Assembly (NCBI GenBank): GCA_002340355.1
Contig: DDLX01000015.1
Coordinates: 62,001 to 126,000 of the forward strand
Length of the DNA: 64,000 nt
DNA from: Cytophagales bacterium UBA2561
GTDB taxonomy: Bacteria; Bacteroidota; Bacteroidia; Cytophagales; Thermoflexibacteraceae
Reading direction: 5' to 3'
In this document: positions 34,101-43,075 of the stretch, piece by piece
How the letters are laid out: the number at the start of each line of letters is the position of its first letter
Numbering within the stretch: the stretch's first letter is position 1
Translations under genes and position numbers: made by a program
Notes under the pieces: model-generated
Seen by the model: only the letters and a program-made list of their open reading frames with translations
Databases searched by the model: none
What the model was told of the DNA's origin: nothing

Positions 34101-35877
34101 GGAATATGTCCAATTCCCCAGTAATATTAATGGAACACCAATTTATTACACCATTAGAAAGGGTAAGGGAATAGTAATAGGGAATAAACTATATCCTCAG
34201 GGAGCAGGGGAAGTCCAAATTGTTGCACAGACTAAAGGTGGAGGATATCTTCCTACTACCCACGATTTTAGTCTACAAATAGACAAAGGAAATCAAACAT
34301 TAACCACTTCGGATTTGAAGCCTATTTCTTCGATTACCCAAAATACTCCAAGTTTCAAGCCTGATTTTGGTATTGAAGGAGTAAAGTTTGAAATCCTTGA
34401 AGGACAGGAGTTTGCAACCGTAGATACAGATGGAAATATCGTACCGACAGGCAAGGGAGTTGGCGAGGTGAAAATTAAAGTTTGGAAACCTGAATCAGAT
34501 GACTTTAATGCTTCAAGAACTGTTCAAGTGAGTTTTCTTATTCTTAAAGCTCACCAAAGCATTACGTTTGATAATATTTCCAATCGTATATTTGATCCAA
34601 ATGCGACCTTAGTTCTTTCGGCTACCGCCAGTTCAGGATTAGATGTTTTCTTTGAAGCAATGACGAATAATGTTGAAATTCAAGGAAATACACTTACAAT
34701 AAGAAAAGGCGGTTTTGTGAAAATCAAAGCCGCTCAGGTAGGAAATGAATTGTATCATCCTGCTTCAGAAGTCATCCGTACATTTTTCATTGATAAGCAA
34801 AAGCAAACGATTACTTTCGCCGAGATTAACAATAAAGTTTTTGGGGATGCTCCTTTTAATTTGGTCGCTGAAACTAGTTCAGGTTTGCCTGTTTCTTTTG
34901 AGATTCTGAACGGAGAAAATACCATTCAAATTCAAGATGGACTCGTCACGATCTTGAAAGCAGGATTCGTGAAGATTCGAGCATTTCAGGAGGGAAACGA
35001 TAGTTATTCCTCTACTGGAAGTGTTATTCAGACTTTTACAATTTATCCTACTTTAGCGTTAGATAAAGTCACCTTTAACCCAGAAGATTATACACTGAAT
35101 TTGACCTTCTCTAAACAAGGTAATTTTGCACGTAGTAACCGATTTACCGTACAACTCTCTGATGAGAATGGGGAATTTACGCGATATACGAATTTGAATA
35201 CTCAATTTGATCTTAACACTAATACACTAGTTGCTACTATTCCTGAACAATTAAAAAGTAGTGGACAATATCAAGTTCGCGTGGTATCTTCAAGTCCTCG
35301 ACTCTTCTCGAATAAATTACCCGTTTTTATCGAATTACACCCTAAACCTCGTAAACTGAGCATTGAGCCACAAGGAACAATTGTTTGTGCCTCAAGGGAA
35401 TTGGATGCTTATCAGTGGTATCGTCAGAATGCTGACGGAGCTTGGGAAGCTATCGAAGGAGCGACCGAACGTTGTTTAGATTTGAGTAGTCTCTCAGGGC
35501 GTATCGAGGGAGATGCAATTGTAGTTACTGTAGCGGGTTTCATCGGAAATCGTCCTAGTGATTTGGCTTCGCCATATACTTATCGTGAACCAACTGCAGG
35601 AGTTTTGGCTACCGAATCCGATATTGTGAACGAATTACGGCTTTATCCGAATCCCACCTCAGGGCAATTCTCCATTGAGTTGACTTTGAAAAAAGTCGGA
35701 GATGTTCATATGAAATTAATAGACGCTTCAGGAAATGAGATTTATCCAAAATCCTTTGAAAATATGCCACTCCGATTCACTAAATCCTTTAATTTGGAGT
35801 ATTTTCCGAATGGCATCTATTTCCTATATATCCAGACACCGAATGGCACAATCGTTCGAAAAATTGTTAAACAATAA
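31132..35877 (+). CDS. Giant secreted multidomain protein with T9SS sorting domain
   Basis: This 1581-residue protein is exported by Sec and probably by the type IX system. It has a long N-terminal signal (hydrophobic core LYRLFLIGILLFSNIMF, about 35-51). A right-handed beta-helix region follows (YYVNGNATGGNNGTSWTNAF and repeated GGG-N blocks, 53-430). Then come a choice-of-anchor D-like Ig domain (about 455-560), seven kelch/propeller-like repeats with LYAGSNGKVLKWNGSTW (about 604-872) and Ig-like repeats with TITFAEINNKVFGDAPF (about 960-1310). At the end (from about 1504) is LYPNPTSGQFSIEL, the start of a type A T9SS C-terminal sorting domain. It is probably a cell-surface or adhesion protein; no catalytic residues are seen. 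A long opposite-strand frame at 33087-33752 is a shadow of the repeats. Confidence 0.88.
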   Translation: MKKNYSQEFPQIYSTLRLMNHRKRFFFFSISPFLYRLFLIGILLFSNIMFASATDYYVNGNATGGNNGTSWTNAFTNLQSALAVASSGDKIYVAKGTYKPTQQYDVSTGNTTTGDARKVTFKIPDGVEVYGGFVGNENPINLNTRNIETNKTILSGDIGTPSDDTDNAYHVVYTHNNTSFTTVDGFIISGGNANSSSPNDGGGGWYNYASSGSNSSPRLNYITFKENSANKGGGLCNTVSGFSAITNLILTNCTFTSNTASGTNGKGGGMYNLQNNSICKPTLINCVFTKNIAKEGGGMFNDNPSGFTGSFEPNLTKCTFTKNQAIVGGGAICNLGYYAIPKIRNSVFWDNISPIGKSWLNKHNSSPYDPAPNVAYTLVQEADEATIKAGSYSGTTVGAGMIYAIDPLFIDASNGDLRLQSSSPAIGKADDGNDLGALIKTALPNINLKQGATNMASGTGSHDFGATNVGGNSGEITFTIENTGNANLNLTSFELNGVDKSEFSTVNFGSTTIASSGSTIFKMKFSPTSAGFKTAFVTISSNASPSQYTFTVVGSGTGSLAFAATDFVESNQNDGSISNSITITLSGDTFTGTNGNDFASGSTGWVDITGGVTHNGQIESLTVFNGELYAGSNGKVLKWNGSTWMDVMGGATHSNFVRSLIVFNGALYAGSDGKVLKWNGSTWTNIGGGHSGGVYSLAVFNGALYAGSNGKVLKWNGSTWSSVTGGLAHTTIVLSLTEFNGELYAGGIGYVHKWNGSTWSNVTGGVFPAYVFSLAKFNGKLYAASSGDALKWNGSAWSIVGNSTIHSGAIGSLVVFNGNLYAGSSGKVVKWNGSAWTNVAGGAIHSSSVSSLAVFNGNLCAGSNNKVAKWSTAKLGVSNVPTGLTVSATRLSATQLSLKLTGNATNHAPADNINNLTFTFLDGAFTGKCASCISNFTKNNLTVSYTNKKTSVSTNSGSGGSSSSNTVFEPAPIVDQISPVLTTKVSFQVGEYVQFPSNINGTPIYYTIRKGKGIVIGNKLYPQGAGEVQIVAQTKGGGYLPTTHDFSLQIDKGNQTLTTSDLKPISSITQNTPSFKPDFGIEGVKFEILEGQEFATVDTDGNIVPTGKGVGEVKIKVWKPESDDFNASRTVQVSFLILKAHQSITFDNISNRIFDPNATLVLSATASSGLDVFFEAMTNNVEIQGNTLTIRKGGFVKIKAAQVGNELYHPASEVIRTFFIDKQKQTITFAEINNKVFGDAPFNLVAETSSGLPVSFEILNGENTIQIQDGLVTILKAGFVKIRAFQEGNDSYSSTGSVIQTFTIYPTLALDKVTFNPEDYTLNLTFSKQGNFARSNRFTVQLSDENGEFTRYTNLNTQFDLNTNTLVATIPEQLKSSGQYQVRVVSSSPRLFSNKLPVFIELHPKPRKLSIEPQGTIVCASRELDAYQWYRQNADGAWEAIEGATERCLDLSSLSGRIEGDAIVVTVAGFIGNRPSDLASPYTYREPTAGVLATESDIVNELRLYPNPTSGQFSIELTLKKVGDVHMKLIDASGNEIYPKSFENMPLRFTKSFNLEYFPNGIYFLYIQTPNGTIVRKIVKQ
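32943..33748 (+). repeat. Seven tandem coding repeats of about 115 bp
   Basis: Within the T9SS protein gene a unit of 38-39 codons recurs seven times. Each unit has the core FNG-LYAGS-GKVLKWNGS-W. Units 1-3 are nearly identical over AAAGTACT(G/T)AAATGGAA, while later units have diverged. Such a repeat array is prone to recombination-driven copy change. A closed seven-bladed propeller is the structural possibility suggested by the count. Confidence 0.8.
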
Positions 35878-35912
35878 ATAAGTATCTTATCATTTAAGTA
35901 TCAATTCACTGG

Positions 35913-35948
35913 AATCCCTAGACACCTTGTGACTAGGGATTTTTTTAT
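35913..35948 (+). terminator. Rho-independent terminator of the T9SS gene
   Basis: AATCCCTAG (35913-35921) pairs perfectly with CTAGGGATT (35933-35941), followed by a run of T to 35947. It starts 36 bases after the stop codon. Confidence 0.85.
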
Positions 35949-36046
35949 TCCAAATGATTCGATAAACTTTCAAGCCAATAAGGTGTATAAAAGGTCTGCA
36001 ATAAGTCCTTAAACAATCTTTATAATAAAAATATTATCTAACAAAA

Positions 36047-36541
36047 CTAAAAATTTTCTCGATAGACTAAGTCTGCTATTCCTCCACTTACCATTTTCCA
36101 AGTCGGAATTTCGAATTTTAATTCGACTAAAGTGGCGGGTTTCATGGCTGGTAAATTTTCTCCTGTCAAGTAACGAACAAACTCAGTAATAGTAGGATTG
36201 TGATTGACAATAAGTAAGGAGTTTATAGCGTCATCTTGTGTATTCAAAAAGTGTAATAAACGCATTACATCCGTTTCGTATAAACTTAGTTCCAACTGAA
36301 TTTTTGATAAATCATACGTCAATTCTTGGGCAATAAGTTGAGCTGTAGTAGCGGTTCGGAGTGCCATTGAAGCCGTAATTTGGTCAATGGAAGTTTCTTG
36401 AGATTCGAGATAGTTTTTCAAATAATGCCCGATCTTTTTAGCACTTTTCAGTCCTTTCTCGGTTAGTTTTCGTCTTAAGTCGGAGTGATTTTCAGAATCA
36501 TAACCAGCTTCAGCGTGTCGGACTAAGTAGAGCGTTTTCAT
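36047..36541 (-). CDS. sixA: SixA-like histidine phosphatase
   Basis: This is a histidine phosphatase (phosphoglycerate-mutase fold) of the SixA type, which removes phosphate from phosphohistidine in HPt domains. The catalytic RHA motif is LVRHAEAG at 6-13 (Arg8, His9). It is followed by LTEKGLKSAKKIG, ASMALRTATTAQL (second Arg) and LLIVNHNPTITEF (second catalytic His), the family order. At 164 aa it is of SixA length. An HPt-like protein is encoded 700 bases away at 37253-37627, an intriguing but unproven substrate. It is divergent from the siroheme gene. Confidence 0.82.
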   Translation of the reverse strand: MKTLYLVRHAEAGYDSENHSDLRRKLTEKGLKSAKKIGHYLKNYLESQETSIDQITASMALRTATTAQLIAQELTYDLSKIQLELSLYETDVMRLLHFLNTQDDAINSLLIVNHNPTITEFVRYLTGENLPAMKPATLVELKFEIPTWKMVSGGIADLVYRENF

Positions 36542-36660
36542 AAAAATAAAGATTTTGTAATGAAGGTGTGTTTATTCGGCTAAAATACAAAATACCGCAA
36601 CTTTTACCAAAGTTTAAACCTTCCTTGTTCCAATAGGTTAATGCAAAAACGAAAACAAAT

Positions 36661-37251
36661 ATGGCAAATACACTTTTTCCGATTTTCGTCAAAATTGACC
36701 AAATCAAGATTTTATTGGTGGGCGGTGGGTATGTAGGAGCTGAAAAGTTAGCTACTTTATTACGAAATAATCCCCAAGCCCAAATTACTTTGGTGGCAGA
36801 TTTGATACGAGAAGATACCGAAAAATTAATCCAAAATGCTTCCTGTGTTCAGGTGGTGCGGCGTAAATTTGAGTGGAATGATTTGGATGAAAAAGACCTT
36901 ATTATTTTAGCTACCAATAACCGAAAATTACACGAGGAAATTAAAACGGAAGCAAGCCGTAGAAATATCCTGACTAATGTTGCTGACACTCCTGATTTAT
37001 GTGATTTTTATTTAGGCTCAGTTGTCCAAAAAGGAGACCTCAAAATCGGTATTTCAACCAATGGAAAGTCTCCTACTCTTGCGAAACGAATACGGGAGTA
37101 TTTGGAGGATGGACTTCCTGATGATATTCAAGATTTGTTAGATAATTTAGAAAAATTTCGCCAAACACTTAAAAATGATTTTGACCATAAAGTCAAAGTC
37201 CTCAATGAATTAACAGAACAAGCTTTTGAGAAACGAAAACCCAAAGAATGA
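36661..37251 (+). CDS. Precorrin-2 dehydrogenase / sirohydrochlorin ferrochelatase (CysG N-domain, Met8-like)
   Basis: This enzyme oxidises precorrin-2 with NAD and may insert iron to give siroheme for sulfite or nitrite reductase. The Rossmann motif VGGGYVGAEKLATLLRN is at 20-36. The blocks VRRKFEWNDLDEKDLIILATNN, NVADTPDLCDFYLGSVVQKG and GISTNGKSPTLAKRIREYLE are the CysG_N signature. The 196-residue length shows it lacks the methyltransferase half of CysG, as is usual in Bacteroidota. It ends one base before the end of the convergent HPt-like gene. Confidence 0.9.
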   Translation: MANTLFPIFVKIDQIKILLVGGGYVGAEKLATLLRNNPQAQITLVADLIREDTEKLIQNASCVQVVRRKFEWNDLDEKDLIILATNNRKLHEEIKTEASRRNILTNVADTPDLCDFYLGSVVQKGDLKIGISTNGKSPTLAKRIREYLEDGLPDDIQDLLDNLEKFRQTLKNDFDHKVKVLNELTEQAFEKRKPKE

Positions 37252-37252
37252 A

Positions 37253-37627
37253 CTAAAATTCTTGATGCGCCAATTCTAAGGGAATGATTTTTAGCTCATG
37301 AATTATTTCTAGAACTATGGGAGACAGGATCAGTAAATGAGCTTCAATCTCAGCATCTGATACGGATGAATTTTGTAAGAGAAGTTTTCGTCCCTCCTGA
37401 CTTAAATCCATAATTTTCTTCATTTGTAACATAGTAAAAACAGGCATCATTCGATGAATATTATCTCGAAATTTTAGCTCTTGTTTGGTACGTAATGCAA
37501 AGGTGTATTTTTCTAGAAAACGTTCCATTTGTTCAATGGTATTTTCCATCAAATCTTGCCAACATTTTTCATCATCTTGAGCAATGTCTCGGTATTCTGC
37601 CAAGTCAAACAGTTTATCAGTATTCAT
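37253..37627 (-). CDS. HPt-like small helical protein
   Basis: This 124-residue, all-helical protein has the order of an HPt domain. An N-terminal LAEYRDIAQDDEKCWQDL helix is followed by IEQMERFLEKYTFAL, then KFRDNIHRMMPVFTMLQMKK. The His of NIHRMMP would occupy the phosphorylation position, but the usual H-x-L-K-G/S is altered to H-R-M-M-P, so phosphotransfer is not assured. It is monocistronic. Its 3' end abuts the siroheme gene. The similarity is structural reasoning, not a firm family match. Confidence 0.5.
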   Translation of the reverse strand: MNTDKLFDLAEYRDIAQDDEKCWQDLMENTIEQMERFLEKYTFALRTKQELKFRDNIHRMMPVFTMLQMKKIMDLSQEGRKLLLQNSSVSDAEIEAHLLILSPIVLEIIHELKIIPLELAHQEF

Positions 37628-38355
37628 GGTGATTTATAAATTGTATAAAAATAATAATTTATACTAATTGTGTTAGTATTTTTGAGTGTTATTCATTGCC
37701 AAAAAAAATTATTCAATCCTTTTTTTGGAGCATCTAAAGCGAGTTATTTATAGCGTTACACAAAAAAGTAAGAATCAATTTTAGCTGAGTCAGCACCCTA
37801 ACAGAATATAAGAAATTGATAAAGATTTATGCAAAGCCCCAGAATCTCATCATTTGACCTGACTATTAACTAAATCTTTGTTGTTATTTCCAAAAAACTT
37901 CAAATGATTCCTTGAGTGAAAAAATGAAAATTTATAATACATAATGATATGATAACCAAAAATTTGTTATAAAATCCCACTTCTTTCAATTTTATTATCT
38001 AGATTTTTATAGGATTCGAAAAAGGGGAATCAAGTAATTACATTCTTTGTCTGTTTTGTTTCCAAATGATAATTTTATGATTTATCTTGGAAGGTACGTA
38101 ATGAATTGAAATTCCATTATTCGAAATTAATCTCTATTTTTGTAACGTTGAAAAGTGAAAAAAATCCTAAAAGACTTACTTTTTTTATGAAAAATAGTTT
38201 AAGCTTTAAAAGGAATTTTTTGGCTTTATTTTGATTGGTGCAGTACAGCACTTTTGTATTTTAAGAAGAACAACACACCTGTAATTGTGGTTACACACTA
38301 TTGCTAAAACGTATTTTATCAGATAATCATCCTCAATCTTTAAACCTTAATCAAA
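37628..38355. other. 728-base gene-free region upstream of the ATP-grasp gene
   Basis: No coding sequence is supported. ATACTAA (37661-37667) and TTAGTAT (37673-37679) form a perfect 7-bp palindrome about 34 bases upstream of the HPt-like gene start and could be an operator or hairpin. TATTTTTG at 38135-38142 matches the -7 box but is 213 bases from the next start, so a long leader or a small RNA could begin there. I recognise no RNA family. Confidence 0.45.
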
Positions 38356-39375
38356 TTGAAAAAAATTGGCGTTTTATTCGGGCAAGAACGGACTTTTCCC
38401 GAAGCCTTCGTTGAAGCGGTGAATGCCCAGAAACCCAAGGGTATTATTGCTGAAAAGTTAGAAATGGAACGAGTCGTACAGGGTGAAGCCTCTGGTTATG
38501 CGGTCATTATTGACCGTATCTCACAAGATGTTCCATTTTATCGGGCTTATCTCAAGAATGCGGCATTGTCTGGCACGGCGGTTCTTAATAATCCTTTTTG
38601 GTGGAGTGCTGATGATAAATTCTTTAATAATGCCATTGCTACTAGAGTTGGTGTACCTGTTCCAGAAACAGTTTTATTGCCTTCTTACCAAAAACCAGAC
38701 GGTACAACTGATGAATCATTTACAAATTTGGGAGCAATGGATTGGAATAGCTTTCATAAGATTGTAGGTTATCCTGCTTATATGAAACCGTTTGCTGGTG
38801 GAGGTGGGCATGATGTCTATAAACTCAAGAACGAAGCCGATTTTTTAGCCAAACATCCCCAAACAGGACAATTAGTAATGTTATTCCAAGAATCGATATC
38901 TTTTACGGATTATTACCGATGCTATTGTATTGATCGTAAGGATGTTAGAATTATGGAATATGATCCTACCAAGCCCTATTTACAGAATTACGTACAGGGA
39001 AAAATGAGCAAGGGAAAACAATTATTAGCTACGATTAAAGATTATGTTTTGCGACTTAATCATGCCTTGGGCTATGATATTAATACGGCTGAATTTGCGG
39101 TTCGGGATGGCATTCCTTATGCGATTGATTTTGGTAATCCTGCTCCTGATGCTGATTTACATTCAGTGGGACAAGAAAATTTTGAGTGGTTCATTTCGAA
39201 AGTAAAAGCAATGGCTCTGAAGCGTGCAAGAGCTTACAAAGAAGGTAAAATGAATCTCACTTGGGGGAAATTTGTGACTGATTCGGTCGATGGAAATACG
39301 GTAAATATTGCTTCCATTCGCAAAAAAATGAATCGTAAACATTCTTCGAAAAACACTTCCAAAAAATCAGAATAG
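38356..39375 (+). CDS. ATP-grasp-fold protein of unknown substrate
   Basis: The protein has RimK/ATP-grasp features. The N-terminal domain KKIGVLFGQERTFPEAFVEA is followed by NNPFWWSADDKFFNNAIATR, the ATP-binding YPAYMKPFAGGGGHDVYKL (Lys and Gly-rich loop), VMLFQESI and, near the end, INTAEFAVRDGIPYAIDFGN with the metal-binding Glu/Asp/Asn. The family ligates carboxylates to amines or thiols; the substrate is unknown. The only possible start is TTG at 38356, because a stop lies five codons upstream and the first internal ATG would remove the conserved first strand. The tail is very basic (KKMNRKHSSKNTSKKSE). Confidence 0.72.
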   Translation: MKKIGVLFGQERTFPEAFVEAVNAQKPKGIIAEKLEMERVVQGEASGYAVIIDRISQDVPFYRAYLKNAALSGTAVLNNPFWWSADDKFFNNAIATRVGVPVPETVLLPSYQKPDGTTDESFTNLGAMDWNSFHKIVGYPAYMKPFAGGGGHDVYKLKNEADFLAKHPQTGQLVMLFQESISFTDYYRCYCIDRKDVRIMEYDPTKPYLQNYVQGKMSKGKQLLATIKDYVLRLNHALGYDINTAEFAVRDGIPYAIDFGNPAPDADLHSVGQENFEWFISKVKAMALKRARAYKEGKMNLTWGKFVTDSVDGNTVNIASIRKKMNRKHSSKNTSKKSE

Positions 39376-39389
39376 ATAAAGTAATTTAT

Positions 39390-39420
39390 AGCCTGACTAA
39401 GCGTAAAACTTGGTCAGGCT
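39390..39420. terminator. Bidirectional terminator
   Basis: AGCCTGACTAAG (39390-39401) pairs with CTTGGTCAGGCT (39409-39420) with one wobble and a 7-base loop, followed by TAATAAAATTTTT. It sits between the convergent ATP-grasp and TPR genes and can serve both. Confidence 0.75.
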
Positions 39421-39431
39421 TAATAAAATTT

Positions 39432-42239
39432 TTATAATTGGTGGAGTAGAGCTTTCGCCTGAATTTGCCAATTTCGGTTAGGGCAATGTTCTAACAATTC
39501 TTCTAAATAGCCTTTGGCTTCATTTTTCTTACCCAATCGATTTAGTGCTTTTGCCATCATTAATACTGTCCCGTAGTATTTTTTACTGTGCGGAAATCGT
39601 TTCTTAAAATCATAAAAAGTAGCCTCAACCGAAGCCCAATTTTCTTCGGCTTCCAAAATTTGCATCGTCCAGAAAACAGCTTTTTCTCCTTCAATATCAT
39701 TTCGGAAATAGTGAGCATGTAAGGCATTCTTAGCTTGCACAAAATCCTTATCTTTCAACATTTTTTGAATGTTGGCTAGGGGTTTTTGTGGTTCTTTTTT
39801 CGTTATTTTCTCAGGAATTCGATAGGTTTCGATTTCTCGAATTTTTCGCTGAACTTTACGGGTAAGTTCTGTATCCTTAGTGTGAATCTGACGTAAGATT
39901 TTCAGCGCATTTTCACGGTCTTGTAATTTCCAGAAAGCAGCTCCGACCCAATATTTTGCTTCGGCTTCGTAGTGAGAATTTGGAAACTGAGCATTGAATT
40001 TTGATCCTTCCCCGATGACCACATGAAATTTTTTACGTTGGTAAAGTTGGCGAATCTCTCTCATCCTTTCGGCTAGAAAAGTAGTATTTTTTTGACCTAA
40101 ATACTGTACTAACCTTTGGAAATCAGGGATTTCAATAGTGCTTCCATTATTCAATTTTTGTAATTCATACAAGGCTAGTATTGCAGAAGTGGTTTGGGGA
40201 TAACGATAAATCACTCTTCGGAAATCTGCTAAAGCCTCTTTAAGCTTTGATTTTTTAAGGAAAATTTTTCCGCGTTCTAAAATTGCTGTTGCTTTTAAAG
40301 TTCGACTATTTGAGATCGAAATTAATTGATTCAAATTTGAGAGTGCTTTTTCGTACTCTGAAATTTGCTTATGAGCTATCGCCTTATGCCAATATGTATC
40401 TTCGATATAAGGCATATCTACAAAATTAGAAACGACCTCTTCAAAAGAATCAATGGCTTCCAAATATTTTTTTAAAGAACTCAATGTCAATCCTTTCTGA
40501 AAAAATAAATGCCCTTTTTGGGATGCTTGAAGATAATTGGAATCTTGGAGTTTTTGGTAGTTTTGAAGAGCTTGACCATAATTTTTTTCTGCAAAAAAAC
40601 AATCCGCAATCCGTATCTGAACTTCTAACATCTGGTCAGGATTTCCTCTTTTGCCTTTCCAGTTTTGAGATAAGAAATCTTCGAAGAAAAGGCGAGCATT
40701 TTGATATTCACTCAAATTATAATAGGCATAACCAATACCATAGAGCGCCTTTACATATTCAGGAACTTCAGAAGGAACACGAAAGTAATACTGTAAAGCA
40801 TCCTGAAATTGATTCATTCGAAATCCAATTTCACCCAACCAATAATTGGCTCGATGAATTAGATTTTCATTATACGGATAATTTAGTGACATTTGCAAAG
40901 TTTGCTGAGCTTCTTTAAGATTACCTATCTCCATCAGTTCAACAGCTTTATTATATAAAACTCGCTGATAAGCCTGCTTCATTTCAGGGGTTTTATGCTT
41001 AATTTTTTTTAAGAAATTAACGGCTCCCGAATCATTATCTCCGTACAAACAAGTATTGGTAATCAGATATTTCACTTCATTAGAAAATTCACCATCGGGA
41101 TAGTTTTGTTGATAAAATTCGCATCCTTCCAGAGTAGCAGTATAATCTTTAATTTCATAACTCATTTTGGCATAATTCAAAGCACTTAATTCGTGCAAAT
41201 GCCCCCACTGAGAAGGTTTTCGAGCTTTCTTAAAGGCTTCTTGTGCCATTGTCAAATAGTCTCCCTTCACTTTAGCACAAGCTACCCCCAAATGATACCA
41301 AATTCGGGCTTCATCTTGTCCAGATTCAGAAGCAATTCGTAAATATTCAATAGCTTCGAGAGGTTGGCTTAAATTGAGTAAACAAATTCCAATTTGAAAG
41401 TTTACTTCTTGATTATCAGTATAATATGTGCTTACTTTTTTTAGGAAAGGTAAGGCTTTCTCATAGTTTTTTAGTTGATAGAAGCTTGTTCCCATCATCA
41501 AATTAAGTTTCTCATGATTGGGATTATCTTTCAATAAGTCTTTAGTATATCGAATAACCTTTTCAAAATTCTGACTCAAAAATAAAACCTCAGTAATTAA
41601 TTCTTGTAACTGAATTTGAGATGGAAACTCTGAGCTTACTCGGCGTAAATCTCGGAATGCGCCTTCATAATCCTTATCTAAATATCGAATATACCCCGAA
41701 TAATACCAAACAGCATCTTGATAAGGATGATTTTTGATTTTGATTAGATTTAATAAATCACGAGCTTCATCATATTTTTTAAGGCAGAAAAATACATATG
41801 CCAGTTTATAGGTTGTTTCGATTTCAGGGACTGTTTGCGGATTCGATAAATGAATTTCCCGAAAATAAATTTGTGCTAATTCGTACTTACCTTGTTGAAA
41901 ATAGTAATCTCCTAAATGAAATCGGATTTGAGTTGCTTCCGTACAATGGGGATGAAGTTGTAAAAAATGTTCAGCAGAAGCCTGAAAAGATTTGTAACCC
42001 AGCTTCTTAGTACAAATTAATTCGTAAGCATTTGCTTTGCGCCTATCGGTAAAATGGCGTGCTTGTTTAGCACTCCTGCGAAAAAAAACTTGAGCAGAAC
42101 GGTAATTTTCGGAGTCGAAAAGGCTTTTTGCTTTTTGAAAATAATCGGAAGAGGTTCTGGTGTTTTGTGCCATCAGGACACTACCCAAAACCACCCAGCC
42201 CCAAATCGTGATTTGGGAGAGGAGAAAAGGGATTTTCAT
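39432..42239 (-). CDS. Large exported TPR protein
   Basis: This 935-residue protein has an N-terminal signal (hydrophobic IWGWVVLGSVLMAQ, cleavage near residue 25). The rest is a nearly continuous solenoid of tetratricopeptide repeats, for example YFQQGKYELAQIYFREI, GTSFYQLKNYEKALPFLKKV and WLGEIGFRMNQFQDALQYYF. Repeat periodicity is 33-36 residues over about 800 residues. It is probably periplasmic or outer-membrane associated; similar proteins in Bacteroidota are annotated only as tetratricopeptide proteins. No enzymatic motif is seen. It is flanked by a shared terminator and stands alone. Confidence 0.82.
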   Translation of the reverse strand: MKIPFLLSQITIWGWVVLGSVLMAQNTRTSSDYFQKAKSLFDSENYRSAQVFFRRSAKQARHFTDRRKANAYELICTKKLGYKSFQASAEHFLQLHPHCTEATQIRFHLGDYYFQQGKYELAQIYFREIHLSNPQTVPEIETTYKLAYVFFCLKKYDEARDLLNLIKIKNHPYQDAVWYYSGYIRYLDKDYEGAFRDLRRVSSEFPSQIQLQELITEVLFLSQNFEKVIRYTKDLLKDNPNHEKLNLMMGTSFYQLKNYEKALPFLKKVSTYYTDNQEVNFQIGICLLNLSQPLEAIEYLRIASESGQDEARIWYHLGVACAKVKGDYLTMAQEAFKKARKPSQWGHLHELSALNYAKMSYEIKDYTATLEGCEFYQQNYPDGEFSNEVKYLITNTCLYGDNDSGAVNFLKKIKHKTPEMKQAYQRVLYNKAVELMEIGNLKEAQQTLQMSLNYPYNENLIHRANYWLGEIGFRMNQFQDALQYYFRVPSEVPEYVKALYGIGYAYYNLSEYQNARLFFEDFLSQNWKGKRGNPDQMLEVQIRIADCFFAEKNYGQALQNYQKLQDSNYLQASQKGHLFFQKGLTLSSLKKYLEAIDSFEEVVSNFVDMPYIEDTYWHKAIAHKQISEYEKALSNLNQLISISNSRTLKATAILERGKIFLKKSKLKEALADFRRVIYRYPQTTSAILALYELQKLNNGSTIEIPDFQRLVQYLGQKNTTFLAERMREIRQLYQRKKFHVVIGEGSKFNAQFPNSHYEAEAKYWVGAAFWKLQDRENALKILRQIHTKDTELTRKVQRKIREIETYRIPEKITKKEPQKPLANIQKMLKDKDFVQAKNALHAHYFRNDIEGEKAVFWTMQILEAEENWASVEATFYDFKKRFPHSKKYYGTVLMMAKALNRLGKKNEAKGYLEELLEHCPNRNWQIQAKALLHQL

Positions 42240-42456
42240 TGTTGTAGTTGTTTGTTGTAGTTCTGTTCTAAAGTGAAGTTTGTTGTTTGGAATGTCTAAA
42301 TTCTAAAAACTAAACTAAAAATAAGATTATTGCATATAAAATACATGATTTTCGAGAAAAAGTACAATGATGTATAATAAAATGAAAGTTATTTTGTTTA
42401 AGGTTTAGAAATAGTTCTATTTGAAATAGAAAGTTATTATATAAATAAATTTTATA

Positions 42457-43014
42457 ATGAAAGATACCGAAATTCATATTAGAGAAACAGCAGTAACTGA
42501 TTTTCAAGATATTATGAAAGTTGAAGAGCAAGCATTTGGATATGACAAAGAGGCAAAGTTAACAGCTGACTTGTTGAAAGATAAAACTGCTAAGCCCATC
42601 CTTTCTTTATTAGCTTTTCATAGCCAAAAGGCGATTGGACATATATTGTTTACTCGGGTGTATATGAATGAGATGGACAATAATCAGCCGTTATTACACA
42701 TTCTTGCTCCTTTGGCAATAATTCCTGAGTATCAAAAGAAAGGAGTTGGCGGGCTACTGATTCAGCATGGTTTAGAAACGTTGAAAGAAATTGGTTCAGA
42801 AATGGTATTTGTACTTGGGCATCCTACATATTATCCCAAATATGGGTTTATCCCTGATGCCATGCAAAAGGGATACACTGCTCCATTTACTATTCCTGAA
42901 AAAGTGAAGAATGCATGGATGGTACAATCTTTAAACTCAGCAGGTTTTGTTATTCCAGCAGGTCAGATAGTTTGTGCTGATGCACTCAATAAACTCGAAC
43001 ATTGGCAAGAATAA
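42457..43014 (+). CDS. GNAT-family N-acetyltransferase (YhbS-like)
   Basis: GNAT motif A is IIPEYQKKGVGGLLIQHGLE (acetyl-CoA loop Q/RxxGxG). It is followed by MVFVLGHPTYYPKYGFIPDA, the 'hp.yY.kfGF' ending typical of YhbS-type enzymes. At 185 aa it is normal. The substrate is unknown. The gene is alone, with convergent or divergent neighbours. Confidence 0.85.
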   Translation: MKDTEIHIRETAVTDFQDIMKVEEQAFGYDKEAKLTADLLKDKTAKPILSLLAFHSQKAIGHILFTRVYMNEMDNNQPLLHILAPLAIIPEYQKKGVGGLLIQHGLETLKEIGSEMVFVLGHPTYYPKYGFIPDAMQKGYTAPFTIPEKVKNAWMVQSLNSAGFVIPAGQIVCADALNKLEHWQE

Positions 43015-43075
43015 TCTTTTCAAATCATAGTTTGATTATCAGATTACTATAAAGACATTATCAATAGTACTAGAT

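Noticed and set aside
38183..38232. 15-codon frame (MKNSLSFKRNFLALF) as a leader peptide
   Set aside because: It is very short, has no repeated regulatory codons and no following attenuator hairpin, and is therefore not distinguishable from chance.
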